A stretch of DNA of 64,000 nucleotides from Colias croceus (Eukaryota > Arthropoda > Insecta > Lepidoptera > Pieridae): NCBI RefSeq assembly GCF_905220415.1, contig NC_059537.1, forward strand, positions 13,053,593 to 13,117,592. The letters are read 5' to 3'. Made by a program: the position numbers and the translations under genes. The notes beneath the pieces were generated by a model that had not been told where the DNA came from, ran no database searches, and saw only the letters and a program-made list of their open reading frames with translations. The first letter of the stretch is position 1; each line of letters starts with the position of its first letter. Below, piece by piece: positions 56,299-64,000 of this stretch.

Positions 56299-56841
56299 TA
56301 CAAGACGTCATGGTATCCACCTGGGCGTAACGTAATATTTCTCTTATCATTCATCTGTCTGCCAATCACGGTAGACTTATAACCCAATCCTGCTAGTAGC
56401 TAAAAGAATTTATATTCATAAATCGGCATTTTATCAAAGTAAAATGGCATATTTTGCCTTGTAAGGAGAATATGCATTTTCTATCTAGACTCTGAGTACT
56501 TATTTACTGATAATTTAGTGATCCTGTGTCGCTTAACTAAAACTTTATTAATAAAAGAATACTCTCGAATTGAGAACCTCCTCATTTTTGAAGCCGGCTA
56601 AAAAGTTGTATCACCCTAAAAAGTTGTCTAAATAATTTAATTGAAATGAAAAAGATACATAATTAATTACGAGGTTTCAAATATAATCCTACTTTCTGTT
56701 AAATCATTAATAATTTTTTGACGAAGATAAAAAACTTTGAACAAAGAAGGTCACTTTCATCTTACTTAAAGAATAATTGTAGGTATGCCGTCATATATCA
56801 ATCGCGTGTTAAACATTCAATTTGTAAACATTTAAGAGATA
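56299..56841. other. AT-rich non-coding stretch
   Basis: Nothing recognised. Confidence 0.55.
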
Positions 56842-57035
56842 CTAGCTTTCCGCCCACGGCTTCGCCCGCTTTGTCTAAAACCTAATAAATTAGATAGGTA
56901 CTAAAACCTTCCTCGAGAATAATCCTATCAATTAAAAAAAAAACGCATCAAAATCCGTTGCATAGTTTTAAAGATTTAAGCATACAAAGGGACATAGGGA
57001 CAGAGAAATCGACTTTGTTTTATACTATGTAGTGA
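56842..57035 (-). mobile_element. Helitron group F (minus), full length
   Basis: CTAGCTTTCCGCCCACGGC start, TTTGTCTAAAACC, AAACGCATCAAAATCCG, TTTAAGCATACAAAGGGAC, end ATACTATGTAGTGA. Serves as the uninterrupted reference for the nested copy at 53710. Confidence 0.8.
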
Positions 57036-57289
57036 TGATTTAATATATTTTTGCTCTTAGAGCGTTAAATTCTTTCGCAGAATCTTCAAAAAACCCTCAT
57101 CAACATAATAAGCCATAAGCTAATAATACCTACTAATCATTCCCAACGTTACATAACATAAACAGCAAACAAATTAACTAAGAACATAATAAAAGAATCG
57201 AAAAACCTGTTTAAAAGTTACGTTCCCTTTGTATCAAAACTAGCTAGGGGCCATTTCCTTTTAATACGACCATAGTATAAAGAGAGACG
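57036..57289. other. AT-rich non-coding stretch before the second CpG-rich block
   Basis: Nothing recognised. Confidence 0.5.
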
Positions 57290-57545
57290 TAGCCCGACTC
57301 CCGGCGTTTAGGAGCAGTACCAAAACTCGCGAGGCGCAGTGTTGTCACTTATCACATTGATATTTTAAATAATTGTATAAAGTATAAACAAACACCGACC
57401 GCTCACAGCAATGGTGCGGCCCTCTCGAGGTCCATGAGTAGGAACCGAGTGGCGTTGTGTGCGTGCGTCAAGCTTGCGTACGTACATGAACGGGGGCGCG
57501 GCCGCGGCCAAGCGCTCCGAAAAACAAACGGCGCGATTTTGTTCG
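57290..57545. promoter_or_regulatory. Second CpG-rich block, possible promoter
   Basis: CpG-dense sequence such as CGACTCCCGGCG, ACTCGCGAGGCGCAG, GGGGGCGCGGCCGCGGCC (near 57492-57509) and AACGGCGCGATTTTG, interrupted by an AT-rich 57350-57390. No frame of note crosses it and no gene is recognisable. Like the block at 41535 it stands out from the repeats and could mark a transcription start or untranslated first exon. Confidence 0.45.
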
Positions 57546-57805
57546 AAGTTAACTTACTTTTCTCTTTATACTATGACACGAGTTAGCGTTTAGATAATAA
57601 TGTTTCTTAGACAAGATTGATCGTTCAGCGTGGTGTTATTGACCTTTGTTATTTGGAATCATTTACTTGTTAGAACTTATACGTGTGAATGTTAGAACGC
57701 GTTATTCTTAATATGTTTGTTTGAAAATTATGTACTTATTCATACTTCGTAAAAAATTTCAATAATTTTAAATAATTAATGAATTGTGAATAATTTTATA
57801 GAATA
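57546..57805. other. AT-rich non-coding stretch
   Basis: Nothing recognised. Confidence 0.5.
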
Positions 57806-58037
57806 CTAGGTTTCCGACCGCGGCTTCGCCTTCGCAGTCAAAGAAAAACCCGCATAGTTCCCGTTCCCGTGGGATTTCCGGGATTGCGTCATTTTCCCGG
57901 GATAAAAAGTAGCCTATGTCCTTTCTCGGGTATCAAAATATCTCCATACCAAATTTCATGCATATTGGTTCAGTAGTTTAGGCGTGATTGAGTAACAGGC
58001 AGACAGAGTTACTTTCGCATTTATAATATTAGTATGG
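57806..58037 (-). mobile_element. Helitron, hybrid of groups A and B (minus)
   Basis: The CTAG half carries the group-A block (AAACCCGCATAGTTCCCGTT, GTGGGATTTCCGGG), the other half carries the group-B block (GTCCTTTCTCGGGTATC, TTGGTTCAGTAGTTTAGGCG) and ends TTATAATATTAGTATGGA. Either an ancestral form or a recombinant. Confidence 0.75.
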
Positions 58038-58400
58038 ATTGAAAAATAAAATAAAGCAAAATATATAAGTGCAACGTAACTATAACCATCTTACACAATG
58101 TATCGTCTAGAGTCTAGACCAACAATCGTAATTGATTTAAACATATCGATAAAGCATTTTTATTATCTCTTCAGAAAACGAAGAACTGAAAATAATGAAA
58201 ATTTTGTATCATATCTGTTAGAATAGGACTGTCGAGCTATATCACATTTTCATAAAACTTCATGAATTTTTTAGAAATATCATTTTAATTTATTCCTACA
58301 CTCACACATAGACATACACATGTACTTAGCTTTTAATTTATAAAATAAAGTTTTTCTTAAAATAAAACTTTATGAAAAATTTTTTTTAATAACAATTCTA
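58038..58400. other. AT-rich non-coding stretch
   Basis: Nothing recognised. Confidence 0.5.
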
Positions 58401-58628
58401 TCCTACTTATATTATAAATGCGAAATGCGTTTGTGAGGATGTGTATGTGTGTGTTTGTTACTCTTTCACGCAAATACTACTGAACCGATTACAATGAAAT
58501 TAAGCACACATATAGAGCGTAACTTGGATTAAGACATAGGATAGGATTTATCCCGGAAATCCCACTGGAACGGGAACTATGCGGGTTTTTCTTTGAAAAC
58601 GCGGGCGAAGCCGCGGGCAGAAAGCTAG
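58401..58628 (+). mobile_element. Helitron group A (plus), left partner of an inverted pair
   Basis: TCCTACTTATATTATAAATG start, CAAATACTACTGAACC, TAGAGCGTAACTTGG, AAATCCCACTGGAACGGG, end CGGGCGAAGCCGCGGGCAG-AAAG-CTAG. 58464-58628 is almost the exact reverse complement of 58888-59052. Confidence 0.85.
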
Positions 58629-58887
58629 TATTTACAAATATTTCAGTTACCTACATTTTATCAAGCAAATTCATTACTTTTCAAAATGTGGGTATCTTTG
58701 TAAATGTCAACTAACTTTTAGTTCTAGTCCTCAAGCCAACATTTAATTTAGAAACTGGAATATAATTTAAGGCTGTATCTAAACTATCCCTTTTAGTTTG
58801 TCAAGCTTAACATTGACAAATAACATGATACGAGAACTAACGATACAGACCTTTCTCGCTTAATTAATATAAAAGCTTTATTTAGGA

Positions 58888-59098
58888 CTAGATTTCCGCC
58901 CGCGGCTTCGCCCGCGTTTTCAAAGGAAAACCCGCATAGTTCCCGTTCCAGTGGGATTTCCGGGATAAATCCTATCCTATGTCTTAATCCAAGTTACGCT
59001 CTATATGTGTGCTTAATTTCATTGTAATCGGTTCAGTAGTATTTGCGTGAAAACCATACATACAAACCTTTCCTCTTTATAATATTAGTATCTATAGA
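58888..59098 (-). mobile_element. Helitron group A (minus), right partner of an inverted pair
   Basis: CTAGATTTCCGCCCGCGGC start. The first 165 bases match the left partner with three differences. The outer part is unlike the left partner (ACATACAAACCTTTCCTC, TTTATAATATTAGTATC) and instead matches the start of the copy at 33542, so this copy is a hybrid. Confidence 0.85.
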
Positions 59099-59837
59099 TT
59101 AGTATAGATTAATTAGTTAGTTAGTTAGTAGCATCAATAATTAACTATTGATTCAAAAGTTCTAATTGAATTAATAAATTTTTGAGTTTTGAGGTTTGTG
59201 TGAATATTTTCTTATATATTTATTGCCAGCATTTTTTGTTAAAAACAGCTACTTTAATTTTACAGTGCAATTCATATATATTCAGTTATTTATTAGCTAT
59301 ATATATTTATTATATATATTATATATTTATTAGCTATTAAAGCACAGGTGATGAAATATAAAATCCTAGTTACTTCATCTGTAACAAGTCTAGTATACGA
59401 CTAGGCTTTTTTAAGCTAGTCTGCAAAGTTTACGATATAAGTTGTATTTATTACAATCAGTTGCAATTGATAATAATATCAGTCTGAATTTTCATCTCAG
59501 TTAAATAACATTACCTAAATATAAGACTGTCAAATTCCATCCAAAGCTGTTGAACCATTGCATACAATTATGTATCATTTTTCATCTTTCTCACAAAAAT
59601 CTAAATTACTATTTTTATTCACAAATAACAATAGCAGTTAGTATTAACAACAATGAATACAATGACCGCAAAGCCACACAATTTATTTACGAGTCTGAAA
59701 TTTGCTATTTCGTGCAGTTTTCTCCGCCCCTAATAAATCTAGAAAAATAGCGCTTATTCCGGCTACAGTGTTGCTAGTATACAAATAGGTACTTGCTGTT
59801 TATCCCGGTGTTGCCTTTCTTAACCCTAGATAAATAC
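59099..59837. other. AT-rich non-coding stretch
   Basis: (TAGT)n at about 59113-59128 and TATATATT-rich DNA near 59290-59335. No gene. Confidence 0.55.
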
Positions 59838-60030
59838 AAATTTTATTATAAAGCTGAAGAGTTTGTTTGTTTGACCGCGCTAATCTCAGGAATTACTGGT
59901 CTGATTTGAAATTATTTCAGTGTTAGATAGCCCATTTATCGAGGAAGGCTATATGCTATATAATTATATATCATCACGCTCAGAACAACAGCAGCAGAGC
60001 ACTGCGGGTAAAACCGCGGAGCACAGCTAG
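59838..60030 (+). mobile_element. Helitron group E-like (plus)
   Basis: ATTATAAAGCTGAAGAG start region, TCAGGAATTACTGGTC, ATATATCATCACGCTCAG, end GCGGGTAAAACCGCGGAGCA-CAG-CTAG, where CGCGGTTTTACCCGC is the group-E terminus read on the other strand. Confidence 0.65.
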
Positions 60031-60043
60031 TTATAAAATGTAG

Positions 60044-60176
60044 CCAATATAACGCAGTAATGATGTAGCTTTCTAATGATCTAAGATTTTTTTCAATCAG
60101 CCTAGTAGTTTTTGAGTTAATACGTAACTGCAAGCAAACAAAAATCGAACCTTTTCTCTCTATTTTATAAGTTTAG
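60044..60176 (-). mobile_element. Decayed Helitron group E, 5' part (minus)
   Basis: GTAGCTTTCTAATGATC, ATCAGCCTAGTAGTTTTTGA and CTCTCTATTTTATAAG follow the order seen in group-E copies. No terminal hairpin. Confidence 0.4.
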
Positions 60177-61871
60177 ACATATCTTACTAAATAGCGTTTA
60201 AACGCGAGACAAGAAGAAAGAACCTAGCAAACTTTCTAGGCCGGTTTCTCAGGTACCTTTATACCTAGACATTTTATCTATTTAATAACCCTATTCAATA
60301 GATAATTCGCGTACTTTATCCGAGTTAAACTTCACAAAGCAATGTGATAATGTTAAACAGTTAAGATAACTTTATTTTACGTTTCGTTACTATCCTTAAG
60401 TATTATAGTTTAATTTTATATATAAGCATATTATATAAAAGCAATTATTTCATAGTCTTGAAATTATTCTCGCTTAATTTTAGCTCTGACATTAACATTT
60501 TGTCTCAGAATTAACAGAATTACGCTGTTTACCTTATTTTAAATAGCCGGTCATATAACATCAGTCAAATATTTCAATTTCTACTCATCCTCAAATGTGT
60601 CTTTACCATGACCCAGCTCCTCAAGCATAAACCTTAAATGGCCCCGACATCTATAACGTAACGTCCACTATCAAAACAAGCACTCCCTAATGTGAATAGG
60701 TCATTAATAAAATAGGAATGTAAACGACTTTTTTCTTTATAAAAAAAGCCGAAAACGCGCCAAATTTGTAACACAAAAGTCGTTTGAAGGCGAGAACACA
60801 AGTCTATCGTCATGCCGCCGCCATTGTTGAAAAATTGGGCACGAAAAACAATTCGCGCCGGTCGATCATTCGACACCGTCCGAATATGCACACGTCTAAA
60901 CACAAACCAACAGAAATACATTTCTTTCAATTCCGAATTTGGTCCTAATTGGTAATCATTCGTGAGTGATGACAGAGTACGCGTATTGAGAAAATGCACA
61001 CATAAAAAGGAATCAATTGCAAGAAAGCTTGTGATCAAATTTCAAATACACTAATTAGAAAGACCAATAATTTGAACCTTCATGTTTCTTTAAAGAACAA
61101 TTTTTAGTAATTACTTTTTATTAATCACATACATATCCATTTTCCAAATTCAAAAGTCTATCGATAACAGTACGAAGAAAGAAAACAGATCATTTCTCCC
61201 TTGAGGCAGATGTCTGGCATAAAAGCAACTGAGTTTACAATAAAAATATAATAATTCATTGTGTTGGCAACAGCATGTTGGCTAGCAAACTAGAATGGGT
61301 TTTCCTGACTTGTCAATTCGGATATTTCCTTTCATTTCGTACGGTTTTGGGAAAAATATTGTTGCTTGTAAATTTGGTTTTTGGAATTAAAATTAGATAG
61401 ATGATATTGTTTTAACGAAATTTATGGACATGAAACGTTAAGAACAATTTTTCTTATATTGTTAGTTCGATATATTTTCTGATCCTTATGGAATTTGTAT
61501 TGCGAATTCTTAACAACTATGACGTTGCAAGACTTTACAAATCGAGAGTTCAACGTACATTGGTTGTACCAGTCTCCTAACGGTACTATAATGAATTATA
61601 AATCATTATGACACAAGTGCAAGGCACGTACACAAAAGACTAAACATTTGTCATTACGCTCGTGGGAAAGGATTTTGAGCATTATTAGCGATGAACAAGA
61701 CTTATAATTGCTTGCATGTATATTTCATTCTGTTCGAAATGTATATTAAATGGGATTACGGATAATACGCGGAGACTAATGAATGTAGGTGTTACAATTC
61801 GTTAAAGAAATTGAATATGCCAAATGTTATGTGAATGTGGGATCAAATTGCTACCTCCTCTATGAACTAGA
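60177..61871. other. Mostly AT-rich non-coding stretch
   Basis: No gene recognised. 60770-60900 is GC-richer and carries CCGCCGCCAT (60815-60824, minus ATGGCGGCGG). The 134-codon minus frame 60634-61038 crosses it without a known domain. Confidence 0.5.
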
Positions 61872-62098
61872 CTAGATTTCACCCGCGGCTTCGCCCGCGT
61901 TTTCAAAGAAAAACCCGCATTGTTTCCGTTCCTGATGGATTTCCGGGATAAAAAGCAGCCTATGCCTTATTCTGGTCTTCAGCTACCTACATACCAATAC
62001 CATACCAATCCTACACAAAAAATTTCATTGTAATCGGTCCAGTATTTGCGTGAAAGAGTATCAAACATCCATCCTCATAAACTTTCGCATTTGTAGGA
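61872..62098 (-). mobile_element. Helitron group A (minus)
   Basis: CTAGATTTCACCCGCGGC start, AAACCCGCATTGTTTCCG, GCAGCCTATGCCTTATTCTG, TGTAATCGGTCCAG, end TTCGCATTTGTAGGA. Confidence 0.75.
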
Positions 62099-62463
62099 TT
62101 ACATAAGGATAATTAATAGTTTTTATATATGTAATTGACGTACGTGATCCATGGCCTACTTGATGTTGTAAATATCGCGTGACAGCCAGGAATTTCCAAG
62201 TTCAAACCCTCGAGACTAATAAAAAGTCTCAGTCAAGGTTTCCTACCGTAAAAACATAGTACAGTGAATGAAGAGAAATTATTTTCACTTTAGCTCTACG
62301 ATAAACATCTACAGATAGGGAGGGTTAAAAAATATTGAACCAGTCTAGAACAGTGGTTCTCAGACTAACGCCCTTTTATCATCATTTATTATTTTGCCTA
62401 CCTAACACCTATTATGGATATTTTCTCAGCTAAACATAGCATAGAGATCATAGATAGTACGAT

Positions 62464-62467
<4 letters not shown>
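62099..62467. other. AT-rich non-coding stretch
   Basis: Nothing recognised. Confidence 0.5.

Positions 62468-62551
<84 letters not shown>
62468..62551. repeat. (TA)n microsatellite
   Basis: About 25 TA units, a short interruption ACCAACA near 62517-62523, then about 14 more; TA units continue after the Helitron at 62729-62740. Confidence 0.95.
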
Positions 62552-62554
<3 letters not shown>

Positions 62555-62728
62555 TAATATATATAAATCTCGTGTCACAATGTTTGTCCTCAATGGACTC
62601 CTAAACCATTTAACCGATTATAATAAAATTCGCACACCATGTGTAGTTTGATCCAACTTGAGAGATAGGATAGTTTAAATCTCAAATCGTTTTAGAGAAA
62701 GCGAGCGAAGCCGCGGCCTGTAAGCTAG
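62552..62728 (+). mobile_element. Helitron group D (plus) inside the (TA)n repeat
   Basis: TCTTAATATATATAAATCTC start, GTGTCACAATGTTTGTCCTC, end GAGCGAAGCCGCGGCCTGTAAG-CTAG written here in two halves: GAGCGAAGCCGCGG and CCTGTAAG-CTAG. TA repeats flank both sides, showing insertion into an A/T target. Confidence 0.82.
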
Positions 62729-63348
62729 TATATATATATAAAAATGTTAAACTTTTACGAATCACACATATGTATTGTTTGGACATCAAAACCAAGTACA
62801 TACTTATATTGTTACACAAATATACGAACTAAAAAGGTAAAAAATTTTCTAATTCTCTTGAAGTTACACTGCAAAGCAATAATCGAAAGTTAACCATTCT
62901 TCTTACGAAATGCCATAGAAAACTTCGAAACAACTCTCTCGATTCTAATCTAAAAATATATCTCAATAAGGAAGAGCTCAATAAGGAAATGTGGATGAAA
63001 TAACAATTTTCTACGTAATCTGCAACAGATGGAAAACAGCCGGTGTCCCGCAAAACAACTATCTTATTATGCTTTACATCTTGTCGATTTGTGCCGAACT
63101 ATAGAACGTTTTTTATTGAATGAACTCTTTTCTGTTGTATGCAAAAGCTTAGGGTTTATTACAGGATATAAGGAGACTGATTTGTTGAATTTATGTCTTA
63201 TTACGGAACCAGAAAATGTCAAATACCTACTATGATTCATAGAAGCCGTAAGAATAATAAGAAGAAGAAGTTCCTGTGGTGAGTTAATACACAAACTGTA
63301 AAATGTACTCTTTTGATATAATAATTAATCAATTACATATAATAAAAT
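62729..63348. other. AT-rich non-coding stretch
   Basis: Overlapping plus and minus frames at 63029-63294 have no recognisable domain. Confidence 0.5.
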
Positions 63349-63720
63349 TCTAGAAAAGTCGTGTCTGTACAATCAAAATATGTAAAAAAAAATGAGTAGG
63401 TGTTATTATTAAATCGATCCCAAACCCAAAACTGTAGTTAAAAAATTTTTTGTCTGTTTGTCTGTTTGTCGGTTTGTCTGTTTGTCTGTTTGTCTGTTTG
63501 TCTGTATGTTTGAACACGCTAATCTCAGAAACGGCTTATCCGATTTAAATGCGGTTTTCACTAATATATTGTGGTAAGCTTCATTTAACATTTAGTGTTT
63601 ATTTCATGTTAATCGGTTAATAAATAAAAAAGTTATGACCATTTAAGTAATCACGGCGAACATTTGCTAAGGCATTCTATTGATACACTGTACAATGTAC
63701 GATAATAATAACATATATAA
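63349..63720 (+). mobile_element. Group-H element (plus), first of two
   Basis: TCTAGAAAAGTCGTGTCTG start, AATCAAAATATGTAAAAAAA, ATCGATCCCAAACCC, a (TGTCTGTT)n tract (about 63449-63508), CTAATCTCAGAAACGGC, and CGGCGAACATTTGCTAAGGC near its end. The 3' border is uncertain. The 60-codon minus frame with QTDKQTNR repeats is just the microsatellite. Confidence 0.5.
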
Positions 63721-63763
63721 ATAAATTTTATTACGTCCAGGTTGTCATATCGAAAGTCCCCAA

Positions 63764-63775
63764 GGGGGGGGGGGG
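63764..63775. repeat. Run of 12 G
   Basis: A homopolymer of G is exceptional in this AT-rich window; a second run of seven or so G lies near 63793. Length is prone to sequencing error. Confidence 0.85.
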
Positions 63776-63883
63776 TAAGCTGAGGATGCAGTAGGGGGGG
63801 AGGAGTTCAAAGGACCTTTATTTAGATTTTTGCTCAGCCTAAAACCTGCACAAATTGCATTATAGTATATTTAAATTATAAAA

Positions 63884-64000
63884 TTGTAGAAAAGTGATAT
63901 CTGTACAATGAAAATATGTAAAAAAAAATAGCAGGAGTTATTATTAAATCGTTCCTGAACCCAAAACTGAAGTTATTTTTTTTGTATGTTTGTCTGTATG
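63884..64000 (+). mobile_element. Group-H element (plus), second copy, cut by window end
   Basis: TTGTAGAAAAGTGATATCTG, AATGAAAATATGTAAAAAAA, ATCGTTCCTGAACCC and the beginning of a TGTCTG tract match the element 535 bases upstream, in the same orientation. Confidence 0.55.

Noticed and set aside
60634..61038. 134-codon minus frame
   Set aside because: No recognisable domain, mixed composition and no supporting context; only a short peptide word is shared with another frame.
63409..63591. Frame with QTDKQTNR repeats
   Set aside because: Translation of the (TGTCTGTT)n microsatellite on the opposite strand.

Overview
The window looks like nuclear DNA of a moth or butterfly (Lepidoptera). It is AT-rich and crowded with short transposons that end in a GC-rich hairpin plus CTAG, the organisation of lepidopteran non-autonomous Helitrons of the Lep1 type. 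It also holds RTE and CR1/Jockey retrotransposons, a tRNA-derived SINE with a (GAT)n tail, and a piggyBac-type MITE pair. I assign no species. I found no convincing host protein-coding gene. The only host genes I can name are a complete tRNA-His (10571-10642) and the 3' part of a second one at the left edge (1-43). The rest reads as intergenic or long-intron DNA.

Layout. 1-10.6 kb: tRNA-His fragment, an 11-bp-unit minisatellite (3908-4627), an apparently perfect 1027-bp tandem duplication (5847-7900), several Helitrons, then the full tRNA-His. 11.2-12.8 kb: a small inverted-repeat element and a 5'-truncated, broken CR1/Jockey LINE with a target-site duplication (TSD). 13.6-17 kb: Helitrons and a 5'-truncated RTE LINE with an 804-codon uninterrupted frame, inserted with a 12-bp TSD exactly at a Helitron end. 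18.6-19.1 kb: tail of another LINE. 20-36 kb: AT-rich DNA with scattered Helitrons and a piggyBac-type MITE. 37.6 kb: a tRNA-like pol III promoter enclosed in a perfect 42-bp inverted repeat, the oddest object here. 41.5 kb and 57.4 kb: two CpG-rich islands that could be promoters of genes lying outside the window. 43.5-48 kb: foldbacks, a duplicated MITE locus, and a Helitron whose end is duplicated in tandem. 51.2 kb: a complete SINE. 53.7-54.3 kb: MITE nested in a Helitron. 58.4-59.1 kb: two Helitrons in inverted orientation that are almost identical over 165 bp. 62.5-64 kb: (TA)n repeat with a Helitron inside it, and two consecutive copies of another element.

Helitron naming used below: groups A to H are my own labels for sequence variants. 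Plus orientation starts with TC and ends with CTAG followed by T; minus copies begin at the CTAG. A = copies with the GTGGGATTTCCGGGATAAAA motif (either strand); B = CCGAGAAAGGACATAGGC type; C = TTGAAGTACGAGGATG type; D = CACAATGTTTGTCCTCAA type; E = CGCGGTTTCACCCGC type; F = TTGTCTAAAACC type; G = single divergent copy; H = longer elements with a TGTACATTGAAAATAT start and a (TCTG)n or (TCTGTTTG)n tract. These are parasites: they do not form a pathway, and the main story is how they nest, convert and duplicate one another.
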